DNA of 64,000 nucleotides. Source: Kordia sp050633145. GTDB lineage: Bacteria; Bacteroidota; Bacteroidia; Flavobacteriales; Flavobacteriaceae. The stretch spans positions 104,239-168,238 of the forward strand of contig NZ_JBOEFY010000041.1 of the NCBI RefSeq assembly GCF_050633145.1, given 5' to 3'. The notes below the pieces were generated by a model. The model was not told the DNA's origin. It made no database searches and saw nothing but the letters and a program-made list of their open reading frames with translations. Below are positions 42,510 to 51,765 of this stretch, in pieces. Within the stretch, counting starts at the first letter, position 1; each line of letters starts with the position of its first letter. A program made the translations under genes and the position numbers.

Positions 42510-45383
42510 TTACTTTTTTGCTTTTATCAATTCTTTGATTAATTCTATTTCTTTTTTTAAGTTTTCTATTTCTTTATTTTGAATATCTATTAGCTTTTGT
42601 TGTTCTTTCATTCCTTCTAATAAAACTGGAATTAACTGCATATAATTAACACCAAAAAAGCCTTCTTTATCTTTCAATTCTTTAACCATTTCTGGAAACA
42701 CTTTTTGAACATCTTGAGCCATTACACCATATTCGCGTTGCTTAGTTTCATCATTAATCATATTGTAGCTATAGCCATTAATTTCATTTAACTTATCTAA
42801 AACATTTTCTACTGACTTAACATTCTCTTTTAAGCGTCTATCAGAAACATCCGTTATAGTTCCTGTGTATTCTATACTTCCTGCCACGTACAACAAATTT
42901 TCTGTAATATTCACTTGTGAATCTCCATCGGTTACAAAATGAATTTCATCATTGCCTCCATAATTCCCATCATTTCCAATAGTAATAAGTGTAGATCCTG
43001 TTCCTCGTTCGCTCTGAGCTTCAATAGCGTTAGTGTACACCCAAGGTGTTGTTGTATATCCTAAGCCGCTATTACTTGATGCCGCTTGATCTGTACTTTC
43101 AGAACCAATACTTATGTTTCCTATCACAGCAGTATCAACAACATCCAAACTTGTTTGCGGGACAGCTTCTCCTATGCCAACATAACCATTTGTATCTATA
43201 TACAATGCGTTTGCTCTAGCACCTGTTTCTATAGTAACTGGAGAATTATCATTAAGACTATCGTAAAAATTAAAACTATCATTAGTACTATTCGTTCCTA
43301 AATTCCAAGACACTGTATTAGTACCATCATCTTTGTCAAACAAAATGCGTGGGTTATATCCCGAAGAAGGTGTTAATTTAATTGTAGCATTTTCTGAAGT
43401 TGATATAACATGTAAGTTAGCACTTGGAGCATCGGTTCCTACACCAATGTTTCCACTAGTATCAACATACATCCCTTCATTATCACCATCTCCAGATATC
43501 CAATTTCCATTCATCTCTGAATTATGCGTTGCAGTTCCTGGATGATTTTGCGCTTGGATTGGAATAAAGTATACTGCACCAGAATCATTTGGAAAATTAG
43601 TGTACTTAGCACCTACCACTAAAGTTCCATTTGAAAAACCAATAGCTTTTCCTCCAAACCAAGTAAAATAACCAGCTCCATGAGTGATTTTTGCTATTTG
43701 TGACCAATTATGATTTCCATCATTTTCAAATACATAAACAGCATCTCCTTCTGTTCCAGAACCGCCTCCAAAACAGGATACGTATAGGTGATTTCCATCT
43801 AAAACGACATCTGAAGCAAATTGTTGATTGTTAAAACTATCTTTATCATCATTCTGAACCATCACACGATTGGCCTCTAAATAATCACCATTCTCATCAA
43901 CTCTATAAATATATACGCGTCCGTCACAACTATCCGATTGACAAGCAGCTCCTACAGCCATATATTCTCCATCTACCGCGATACTTGTTCCAAAAAAGCG
44001 ATAACTATTGCCGCCTCTTAAATCTTGAGTTATTGACCAAGTACCATCTCCAGCTTGTTCAAAAATTTGAACAGCTCCTACTTGCGCACTACCGCTATTA
44101 TAACGATCTGGTCCGCCTACATACGCTTTTCCATTAGACAATATAACGGCTTCACCAAATCGTGTTTGATCATAGTTAGAAGCAATTGTTGGTTCTAATG
44201 TATTTTCTGTCCAAGTACCATTTCCATTATCCTCATAAGAATAAGCGCCTCCACCAATAAAGGCATTTCTAGCCCCTACCAATACCATATTTCCTTCTAT
44301 ATCGACATCTTCTCCAAATCGATCACCATCTGCTCCATTACTAGGTTCAAAAATTGCTGTTTCTGTCCAAGTGCTTATGCCATCATATTCAAATAAATAG
44401 GCCTTTCCACTTGCTATTCCTGATGTATTTGTTTGTGATATGGCTCCAACTACTAATTTATTTCCTTCTAAGGACACGCTTCTACCAAAATCATCATTTG
44501 CAAAAGCATCACTTGCAGATAATATGGTTTGTTCTGTCCAATTTCCAGCTCCATCATTTATAAATATATATACCTGACCAGCAATAGACGAATCACTATA
44601 TGCAGTCACAGCAGCTATATTGCCATCTATGGCTACACGATCACCAAAGCGATCGTTAGTAGATTCATTGCTAGCTTGAACTTCTGATGCTCCTAATGTT
44701 GGAGCTGTCATGGTACCAGATAATGTATTATTCCCTAATGAATATCCTGTTAACGAATGCCATTTTCCATTTTTAAAACCCTCAAAATCATTTGTTTCTG
44801 GATTGTATCGAATTGAACCTATGGCATCGCTCTCTGCTTCGTTTTCTCCTAGAGTAATTACATTACTGGTTACAACTCTACCTTCTTCATCTATAGTTAT
44901 ACCTTCGTCGTCTCCATCATTAGAAATATAATTTCCTCCTGTTTTTAGGTTTTCTGTGGCTGTATGGTTTCCTAAATCATCACCATTTTCTACATTTTTA
45001 GCCATTAAAGCATAAGGCGTACTCATTAATTGAGAGGTTCCAATACTAGTATAAGCTGTTCCTCCAGTAACATCGACACTTATTTCTATAAAATATAAAT
45101 GTGAAGACCAATCTATTGCTGTAAAATCATCTGAAGAAGTTCCTTGACCAACAATAGTTGATATTATACCATAAGTATTTGTTGTTAGCGTATGGGTTTC
45201 AGTATAAACAACTGTTCCAGTAGCTGAAGCTTGTCGTAACTTAAATTCAACTCCAATATTTTGGTTAAGTAATACATCTCCTGAAGCATCTCGTACTACT
45301 GATTGATAGTTAAAACCTTCTGGAGTTTGTGAAAAACTAATCATTGGAATTAGTACTGTTAAAATAAATAGTATTTTTTTCAT
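42510..45383 (-). CDS. Secreted FG-GAP-like protein with C-terminal S74 chaperone
   Basis: 957 residues. The signal peptide MKKILFILTVLIPMISFSQ is followed by a Bacteroidota N-terminal module (PEGFNYQSVVRDASGDVL). Residues about 220-610 hold six or seven FG-GAP-like blades with repeated FGxxVxxxGNxxxVGA wording, which likely form a beta propeller. The last 115 residues are a peptidase S74 (endosialidase-type) chaperone with SDRRLKENV near residue 845, YGVMAQDVQKVFPEMV and a coiled tail (KEIENLKKEIELIKELIK). S74 domains trimerise and then self-cleave before the Ser. The gene is 37 bp upstream of the giant protease and is co-directional. Confidence 0.85.
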   Translation of the reverse strand: MKKILFILTVLIPMISFSQTPEGFNYQSVVRDASGDVLLNQNIGVEFKLRQASATGTVVYTETHTLTTNTYGIISTIVGQGTSSDDFTAIDWSSHLYFIEISVDVTGGTAYTSIGTSQLMSTPYALMAKNVENGDDLGNHTATENLKTGGNYISNDGDDEGITIDEEGRVVTSNVITLGENEAESDAIGSIRYNPETNDFEGFKNGKWHSLTGYSLGNNTLSGTMTAPTLGASEVQASNESTNDRFGDRVAIDGNIAAVTAYSDSSIAGQVYIFINDGAGNWTEQTILSASDAFANDDFGRSVSLEGNKLVVGAISQTNTSGIASGKAYLFEYDGISTWTETAIFEPSNGADGDRFGEDVDIEGNMVLVGARNAFIGGGAYSYEDNGNGTWTENTLEPTIASNYDQTRFGEAVILSNGKAYVGGPDRYNSGSAQVGAVQIFEQAGDGTWSITQDLRGGNSYRFFGTSIAVDGEYMAVGAACQSDSCDGRVYIYRVDENGDYLEANRVMVQNDDKDSFNNQQFASDVVLDGNHLYVSCFGGGSGTEGDAVYVFENDGNHNWSQIAKITHGAGYFTWFGGKAIGFSNGTLVVGAKYTNFPNDSGAVYFIPIQAQNHPGTATHNSEMNGNWISGDGDNEGMYVDTSGNIGVGTDAPSANLHVISTSENATIKLTPSSGYNPRILFDKDDGTNTVSWNLGTNSTNDSFNFYDSLNDNSPVTIETGARANALYIDTNGYVGIGEAVPQTSLDVVDTAVIGNISIGSESTDQAASSNSGLGYTTTPWVYTNAIEAQSERGTGSTLITIGNDGNYGGNDEIHFVTDGDSQVNITENLLYVAGSIEYTGTITDVSDRRLKENVKSVENVLDKLNEINGYSYNMINDETKQREYGVMAQDVQKVFPEMVKELKDKEGFFGVNYMQLIPVLLEGMKEQQKLIDIQNKEIENLKKEIELIKELIKAKK

Positions 45384-45933
45384 ATTTTATTCTATTATTT
45401 CTGTAAAATATTAATCTCTTGAGTATGAATTATGCGTAAAAACATAATGGGATTGCAGACAAAATGAGTCGTACCTTTATAAAATTGGGGTTCTTACTAT
45501 TTGTAATGCGTAAAGACCTAAAAAAAATAAGTTTTAAAAAAGTAGAATTGTACATGTGTAGGTTTTATAAGTTCTTATTCAATTTGAAAATAATTACACC
45601 TCGAAAAAAGGGGATAACTTTAGGGGTTTCAAAAAATCTTACAACAAATAAAATCAAATCTTAAATACATGATTGGTATTTGAAGGGTACTAATGGGGTT
45701 TCATAATTTTTTAAGGCGTTTAAACCTCTTTTCATCAACCTTTTCAGTAGAAAATAAATTCTGAAGGGAATTGGGTAAATTTTCAAGAAGTTATTATTTG
45801 CAAGGCTTTAAAAGGGGTTTTAAAAGGGTACTTATAAGAAAAAAGAATGATTATAGTTTTAAAATTCAATTTATTATTTGTTTCATTGTTGTATATTATG
45901 ATTTATAAAAAAATAACATATTTCTATTTGAAA
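45384..45933. other. Intergenic region with G-rich patches
   Basis: A 550-bp stretch between divergent genes. It carries repeated GGGG-TTT-type and AAAAGGGG patches (near 45606-45625, 45690-45705, 45800-45835), which stand out in this AT-rich genome. A 66-codon ORF at 45464-45664 is not convincing. It should hold the promoters for the TPR/HTH regulator and the S74 gene. Confidence 0.4.
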
Positions 45934-47745
45934 ATGCTGCAAAGAACCCTTGTGATACTATTTTTTTTATGTGCAAAAAACATGTTTGCAGATACTCAAG
46001 AAATTGATTTCTGTAAAATACCCAACCTTACCGTTGAAGAGTTAAATAGTTATGTTGGCAAAGACTGGTTTGAAGAATTGCATAGCGATGAAGAAATCAT
46101 AAAAATAGAACGACAACGAACATATGCTATTCTTCAAGAAAACGCCATGAATGGTGAAGATGATCTTAAAACTATTGTACTTTATGTTTGGTATGCAGGG
46201 CTTAGTAATAGAGTCAAGAAATATGAAGATACAAACCTTTATTTTCATAAAGCGTTGTCACTGGCTTTAAAAAAGAAGTCTAATCGCTATATCTACTTTG
46301 TTACTGTAAATTATGTGAGGCATTTAAGAGCGCAAAAAATGTATCAACCTGCGCAAAAAATGCTAGAAGAACTTTTGGAAATATTTCATGAAAACTGTGG
46401 AAATGATGATTTAATTAATTCTTTAGAAGTTTTAGGAGTATTGAGCTCCATTGCTGGAGAAACTGATAAATGGACTATTTCAGAATCGTTGCTCAATCAA
46501 ATGATTGAAATAGAAGAAAAACAACGAAAATCATTCAGACTATCCACATATTATAATAACCTTGGGTATCTCCAATTACGACAATTAAAAAATACTTTAA
46601 AAGCAGAAATATGCTTTAATAAAGCATTAAAAAACTTAGTAGAGATGTCTCCTTCAAAAAATTCGCAAAGAGATACACTAGCCATGTGGAATGTAAGAGA
46701 AAATTTGGCACATGTGTATGTCGAGAAAGGAAACTTTACCTTAGCAGAAGAAATCTATATTAATGTACAAAAATATAGAACACATCATAATACGAAATCC
46801 ATTCGAGCAAAACTGTATTTAGCCGAATTGTATTTACATCATTATCCAGAATCTAAATTTGTTACTTATATGGATGGTTTGCTGCAAGCCTATAAAAATA
46901 CTCCAGAAGTAATTGATAGAACAGATAAGCTTAAATTTAGTAATCTCTTAAATTCGTATGCTAAAAAAGTAACGAAAGAAACCTCAAAAAATGATGCTTT
47001 AGATTTAGGTACTTTATTACTTCAATCGTATTATGAAGAAATATCAAAAGCTCAAATTTCATTTTCTAAATCCTATTTCAGTACCGTTTATAATGATGTC
47101 ACTGAAAAACTAAAAATAGAATCCGACTTATTAAAGAACGAAAAAAGAAACAGCGATCAATCAAAAGTAATCTTACTATTACTTGTCGTAGTTTTAATAA
47201 GCATTGCAATTGCTTCCAGAATTTACATTAAAAGAATTAGAGCTCAAAAGAACAATCAAAAGATTAAAGCCGAACTTGCAGAAATGAAGTTTGTTCAATC
47301 AAAATTAGAATTAGAAGCAAACAAGTCGCTGTTAGACAATATTAAATCAGATAATTTAGTTAAAAACCAACTGCTCAAAACATGGTTGAAAGATCTTAAA
47401 GAAATTGCAGGCACTAAAGACATTTTAGACGTAAAAAAACATGTGAAGTCACTAATCATCAATACGAATGAGCGTTTGAATGACACAAGTGCTTATAGCC
47501 ATATCATTGAAAGTCTAGACGAAACGAACCCATTATTTCAAAAGAAGTTAATTAGTAAATTTCCAAATCTTACAAAACGGGAAATACAGTTTTGCTTGCT
47601 CGTTCATTTAGATAGAAGTCGTAGTGAAATCATGAACTTAATGAAAGTGAATTTGAATGCTTATAAATCTTCTCAAAATAGGATACGACGCAAATTAGCA
47701 TTAGATACATCTATTACACTTAGAACCTTTATAAAAAACTTTTGA
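45934..47745 (+). CDS. TPR-containing transmembrane regulator with C-terminal LuxR-like HTH
   Basis: 603 residues from the ATG at 45934, which gives the signal peptide MLQRTLVILFFLCAKNMFA; 29 residues of upstream reading are dropped. The periplasmic part (about 80-420) is made of TPR helices (KALSLALKKKSNRYIYFVT, EICFNKALKNLVE, EEIYINVQKY). One transmembrane segment (VILLLLVVVLISIAIASRIYI) follows, then a coiled coil, then an HTH (FPNLTKREIQFCLLVHLDRS, IMNLMKVNLNAYKSSQNRIRRKL). This one-component layout, sensor outside and DNA-binding inside, is common in Bacteroidota. Targets are unknown; the secreted-protein operon is divergent. Confidence 0.85.
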   Translation: MLQRTLVILFFLCAKNMFADTQEIDFCKIPNLTVEELNSYVGKDWFEELHSDEEIIKIERQRTYAILQENAMNGEDDLKTIVLYVWYAGLSNRVKKYEDTNLYFHKALSLALKKKSNRYIYFVTVNYVRHLRAQKMYQPAQKMLEELLEIFHENCGNDDLINSLEVLGVLSSIAGETDKWTISESLLNQMIEIEEKQRKSFRLSTYYNNLGYLQLRQLKNTLKAEICFNKALKNLVEMSPSKNSQRDTLAMWNVRENLAHVYVEKGNFTLAEEIYINVQKYRTHHNTKSIRAKLYLAELYLHHYPESKFVTYMDGLLQAYKNTPEVIDRTDKLKFSNLLNSYAKKVTKETSKNDALDLGTLLLQSYYEEISKAQISFSKSYFSTVYNDVTEKLKIESDLLKNEKRNSDQSKVILLLLVVVLISIAIASRIYIKRIRAQKNNQKIKAELAEMKFVQSKLELEANKSLLDNIKSDNLVKNQLLKTWLKDLKEIAGTKDILDVKKHVKSLIINTNERLNDTSAYSHIIESLDETNPLFQKKLISKFPNLTKREIQFCLLVHLDRSRSEIMNLMKVNLNAYKSSQNRIRRKLALDTSITLRTFIKNF

Positions 47746-48094
47746 AGCAACGTAAAATATAGCTATTGATTTACACTTAGCTATAATACCCCTAAATTTT
47801 ATTGATAATCCCTTTCTACCGAAAAGACTCTTTATATAGAACAGTTTATTTCAGTGACCACAGTCCGATTACTTAAACAATTCTTTTCATACTCACTACA
47901 GCAAATAAGAAAACGAGAGCTATCGCTCAAATTCTTTAATTTTATAATAAAGCATACGTTTGATTTTTTCTAAAAACAAAAAACCACGTCAAATTGATGT
48001 GGTTTCTAGCTTAAATGTGACCTCGAACCTTCAAAGTTCGAACTTTTTGGTGGAAGGTTTGAAGGAGATTGGTTTGTTTGTGAAAATGTGTAAC
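47746..48094. other. Intergenic region between convergent genes
   Basis: About 350 bp. It contains the terminator at 47971-48005 and, further right, a short CGAAC-CTTCAAA-GTTCG hairpin near 48015. No gene is seen. Confidence 0.45.
47971..48005 (-). terminator. Terminator of the sugar-utilisation operon
   Basis: AAACCACGTC (47981-47990) and GATGTGGTTT (47996-48005) form a 10-bp stem (one G-U pair) with a 5-nt loop. Read on the minus strand it is followed by a run of T. It lies 90 bp after the PfkB gene stop. Confidence 0.75.
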
Positions 48095-49036
48095 TTATTT
48101 TTTCAATAGCTCAGACAGTATATTGATATTATTGGGCAATCTACCTACATTTTGAAGTTTAAGTGCTGCTAAGTTTAATGCTATATGAAGGCAATTTTCA
48201 ATGGTATTGTGTTTTAGGTAAGCAAACAAAAATCCTGACCAAAAGGCATCTCCTGCACCCGTTGCGTCCATAACTTTATTGATTTTTATGGCTGGCATGT
48301 CTATTACTTTTTGGTTGCGTTGTGATAGTTTCACACCTTCTTTACCTAAGGTCAAGCAAACCAAATCAACACCTAAATTATGAAAAAAATCAAAAACTTC
48401 TTCGTGAGTTAATACATCATCAAATAAGCGTGAAATATCATCTTCACTAATTTTCACCAACGGATTGTAACTACAATATTCTTTGATAATTTGCAACGCA
48501 TTTTCTTTATCCTTCCATATTTTTTCAGAATAATTAATATCAATACTCAATTTACAACCTAATTCAGATGCTTCTTTCGCTTTTGAAATGATTGTTTTTT
48601 GAGCAGGATTTTTACTTAGCGCAAAACAAGTAGTGTGAAAAATAGTTGATTTTTCCAATAAACTTGTTGGTATTTGATCTTCTGTAATTAAAACATCTGC
48701 ATTTCGATATGGAATAAAATCTGGCGTGTGTAGCGATCGTGATACAAAAATAATTGATGTAGGATTTGTAGCAACAGTTTTAACATGGTCAACGTTGATG
48801 TCAACTTCATCTAATCTTTCTAAAATATACGCACCCAATCCGTCATCGCCAATACTTGCCACCAACGTTGTGCTGAGTCCTAAACGTGCCGTATTCATCG
48901 CTACATTGGTTGGCGATCCACCTAAATATCTATGGTAATCTCTGGTATTGTTGGTAAGCACACCTTCTTGATGTCCAATAAAATCTACCAAGGCTTCACC
49001 TACGCAAAGAATATCTATTTCTTTATTTGTGATCAA
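48095..49036 (-). CDS. PfkB-family sugar kinase, probably fructokinase
   Basis: 313 residues. PfkB motifs are the N-terminal LVDFIG with GGSPTNVAMNTARLG and the C-terminal anion-hole signature DATGAGDAFWSGFLFAYL with the catalytic Asp. Fructokinase is the likely activity because the gene overlaps a GH100-like invertase by 4 bp and would trap the fructose released. Substrate choice is inference. Confidence 0.9.
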   Translation of the reverse strand: MITNKEIDILCVGEALVDFIGHQEGVLTNNTRDYHRYLGGSPTNVAMNTARLGLSTTLVASIGDDGLGAYILERLDEVDINVDHVKTVATNPTSIIFVSRSLHTPDFIPYRNADVLITEDQIPTSLLEKSTIFHTTCFALSKNPAQKTIISKAKEASELGCKLSIDINYSEKIWKDKENALQIIKEYCSYNPLVKISEDDISRLFDDVLTHEEVFDFFHNLGVDLVCLTLGKEGVKLSQRNQKVIDMPAIKINKVMDATGAGDAFWSGFLFAYLKHNTIENCLHIALNLAALKLQNVGRLPNNINILSELLKK

Positions 49037-50208
49037 ACTAATAATCTTTTTCCGTTAATGTATTGTTCTAATAATATTTCTCCTGCGGCGCTCCATGTGC
49101 ACTGCGGAACTCCGATAGCTTTCTGAGTTTTAGTGTTGAAATTTTCATAGAAGCCATAATTCTCTTTAGCGTTTAATTGCTGTATTGCTTTCAACACACT
49201 TTGAGGATTCTCTATATAATTTTGACTTACCAAACTCATTCCGTAAAAACCATTTACCATTTGCCAAGTACCGCCATTATGAAATTCATATGGGAAATTT
49301 CTAAACTCATATTTACAATTATTGACAAGCAATTTCCAATCGTCATCTTCTTCTTGAATCGTTTTCCAAAATGCAGGTAATAAATTTAGCGGTAAGCTTT
49401 CTCGCAATTCTTCAGAATAACGTGTTACTTCTTTTTGAAAAACAGAATCTCCAAGTTGTAATAGTTGTGCAATGGAATTTGCAAATGCATCGAACATCGT
49501 TTGGTACCCTGAAGGATTTACAGAAGCCATCCAATAAGAAGTATCTTCCAAATTGTTGTATGCCTTTGGATGAAAAGGTGTTTGATAGCTTGTTTTTCTA
49601 TAATTTCCGTTTAATTTCTCTGTGATGCGATCAATCTTTATTTGAAACTTCTCAGACGGTTTTAACCTTTGTACACATCGCAACGCCCATAAGCGTAAAA
49701 CTTGATCGTAAAATGTATGTCCTTCAGTAATATATTCATCTGCCCAATTCCCAGATCGTGGCGTATATATTAAATCATTGTTATTGAATTCCCATGCTTC
49801 CAATAGCTTGAATCCTTTTTCAATATTTGGGAGTAATTTTTCTAGTAATTCATCATCCCTCTTTACCCAACAATAATTACAAACACCTATTATAAACCAT
49901 GAAATAGTATCTACGCGACCTGCTAATCCGCCAAAACTAACCTCAATTTCATTAGTTTCTTTAAAAAAAACATTAGATGGAATGTGTCCTAATTCATGTT
50001 GATGATTCGCAAGAGTTTGTAGTGTGTTTTTGAATGTTTTCACTAAAGTTTCATCACCATCTAACAAGGCAGAAAGTCCGCAAATAACACCATCGCGCGC
50101 CCAAACACGTTTATAATTTGTGATATTTTCGGCACTCGCTAAAAAACCTTTTTCAGAACTCGCTTTAAAAAGTAGTTTTTTAGCTTGTATGTATGATTGA
50201 TTTATCAT
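49033..50208 (-). CDS. GH100-like (alkaline invertase type) glycoside hydrolase
   Basis: 391 residues from the ATG at 50208 (MINQSYIQAKK), which overlaps the MFS stop as ATGA. The (alpha/alpha)6 family pattern is seen: YKRVWARDGVICGLSALL, GRVDTISWFIIGV, GNWADEY, YDQVLRLWALR, FPYEFHNGGTWQMVNGF and CTWSAAGEILL. These match the layout of GH100 neutral/alkaline invertases, which split sucrose in the cytosol; some relatives are annotated as amylo-alpha-1,6-glucosidases. There is no signal peptide. Together with the transporter and kinase, sucrose is the best guess. Confidence 0.75.
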   Translation of the reverse strand: MINQSYIQAKKLLFKASSEKGFLASAENITNYKRVWARDGVICGLSALLDGDETLVKTFKNTLQTLANHQHELGHIPSNVFFKETNEIEVSFGGLAGRVDTISWFIIGVCNYCWVKRDDELLEKLLPNIEKGFKLLEAWEFNNNDLIYTPRSGNWADEYITEGHTFYDQVLRLWALRCVQRLKPSEKFQIKIDRITEKLNGNYRKTSYQTPFHPKAYNNLEDTSYWMASVNPSGYQTMFDAFANSIAQLLQLGDSVFQKEVTRYSEELRESLPLNLLPAFWKTIQEEDDDWKLLVNNCKYEFRNFPYEFHNGGTWQMVNGFYGMSLVSQNYIENPQSVLKAIQQLNAKENYGFYENFNTKTQKAIGVPQCTWSAAGEILLEQYINGKRLLV

Positions 50209-51521
50209 GTAATTGCAACTTTTTCTTTTGATTTTGTTTGAATCAATAATGTACATACAGCACTAATTAATAATAATACACCTGCAAATGTGATGGCATT
50301 TCGCGGATCGTTGTTTAAAAAATGTTCTAGTATATAGCCAAATGATACGGTTTGAAGCAACATTGGAATGACAATCATCATATTAATAATTCCCATATAC
50401 ACACCGTAACGCTCCTTTGGAATTTTGTGTACCACCATTAAATACGGAATTCCCATCATACTAGCCCAACCAATACCAAATCCAGTAATGGCAAAGAATA
50501 ATATGTTTTTATTTTCTATGTGTGGAAACACTAAGAATCCAATAGCCGCTAGGACTAAACAAAAAGCGTGTACACGTTTTGGGCTGTATTTTTTTGCGAA
50601 CCCAACCAACGCAAAGGCAACTAAAAAAGTAACAGCATTATACCAACCATTTACCAAGCCTGTCCAACTTGCAGCTTGTTCATAAGCTTCCGGATTACTT
50701 TTTGGTGTGGCATTCCATACAGAAAGCGCAACACTTTTAGAAGAGTTTTGCCAATAACAAAACAATGCGTACCATTGAAATAAATATACCAGCGCCAATT
50801 GCCACATTACCTTAGGCATATCGCCAATTGCTTCGTATATTTCAATAAAAGGATAAAAAACACTTCGCTTCTCACTTTTTAAAGTTAGTAACTCTTCTTC
50901 TGTTGGAGGAATTTCATCTGTGGTTTTCATAGTCCATAAAATGGAACCAATAGAACAAACTGCTCCTAAAAAGAAGGATGCATACACCCAAGTTGGTAAA
51001 GAACCTGTTGTTCCAATAAAAATCATTGGAAATATAAACAAAGAGACATTTGCTAACACTTGTCCCAAACCAGTAAAGAAGCTCTGCATTTGAAATCCTA
51101 ATGGTTGTTGTTCTTTATCTAATTTATCTGCTATAAAAGCTCGATAGGGCTCCATTGCTGTATTGTTTCCTACGTCTAAAATCCAAAGCAAACCTGCAGC
51201 CATCCATAAGGAACTACTAAAAGGAAATGCTAAGAGACAAATACTACAAATCATTGCGCCAATAAAAAAATAAGGTTTTCTTCGCCCAAATTTTGAATGC
51301 CATGTTTTATCGCTCATTGCTCCAATTATGGGCTGAATCAATAAACCAGTCATAGGTCCTGCAAGATGTAATAAAGGAATTTGCGATGGATCAGCTCCTA
51401 AAAAATCATATATTGGAGTTACTGCACTTTGTTGTAATCCGAAGCTATATTGAATTCCGAAGAACCCAAGATTCATATTCCATATTTGCCAAAAACTTAA
51501 TTTAGGTTTCTTAAACTTCAT
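50205..51521 (-). CDS. SLC45-like MFS disaccharide:cation symporter
   Basis: 438 residues with about 12 transmembrane helices. The loop motif WHSKFGRRKPYFFIGA after helix 2-3 and WILDVGNNTAMEPYRAFIADKL are typical of the glycoside-pentoside-hexuronide/SLC45 sucrose-transporter branch. It should import a disaccharide across the inner membrane. It is translationally coupled to the GH100-like gene. Confidence 0.85.
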   Translation of the reverse strand: MKFKKPKLSFWQIWNMNLGFFGIQYSFGLQQSAVTPIYDFLGADPSQIPLLHLAGPMTGLLIQPIIGAMSDKTWHSKFGRRKPYFFIGAMICSICLLAFPFSSSLWMAAGLLWILDVGNNTAMEPYRAFIADKLDKEQQPLGFQMQSFFTGLGQVLANVSLFIFPMIFIGTTGSLPTWVYASFFLGAVCSIGSILWTMKTTDEIPPTEEELLTLKSEKRSVFYPFIEIYEAIGDMPKVMWQLALVYLFQWYALFCYWQNSSKSVALSVWNATPKSNPEAYEQAASWTGLVNGWYNAVTFLVAFALVGFAKKYSPKRVHAFCLVLAAIGFLVFPHIENKNILFFAITGFGIGWASMMGIPYLMVVHKIPKERYGVYMGIINMMIVIPMLLQTVSFGYILEHFLNNDPRNAITFAGVLLLISAVCTLLIQTKSKEKVAIT

Positions 51522-51697
51522 GCTACTCAGTTATTTTTTCTAGAATGTTTTCAAACGCAATTTCTTCTCTTTTCAACTAGTTACTTACTAATCGTAGTAT
51601 CCTCAAAATAAGAAACTTAATCTATTTCAATATACACAAAGAAAATATGGTATACAGCTATAAAAAAAGCTTTTCATAGTATGTGATTTTTTATGAG

Positions 51698-51733
51698 AAA
51701 AAGAGCCAATATCAGTTGACATCAACTCTTTTA
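51698..51733 (-). terminator. Hairpin between TonB receptor and MFS gene
   Basis: On the minus strand AAAAGAG pairs with CTCTTTT and the inner AGTTGATGTCAACT is self-complementary; a T-rich run follows. It may end part of the receptor transcript and lower expression of the inner-membrane genes. Confidence 0.55.
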
Positions 51734-51765
51734 AACTAATTAAAAAACTTATGGTATTCAAATAA

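Noticed and set aside
45464..45664. 66-residue basic protein ORF
   Set aside because: It has no family match and odd composition in an intergenic region; probably chance.
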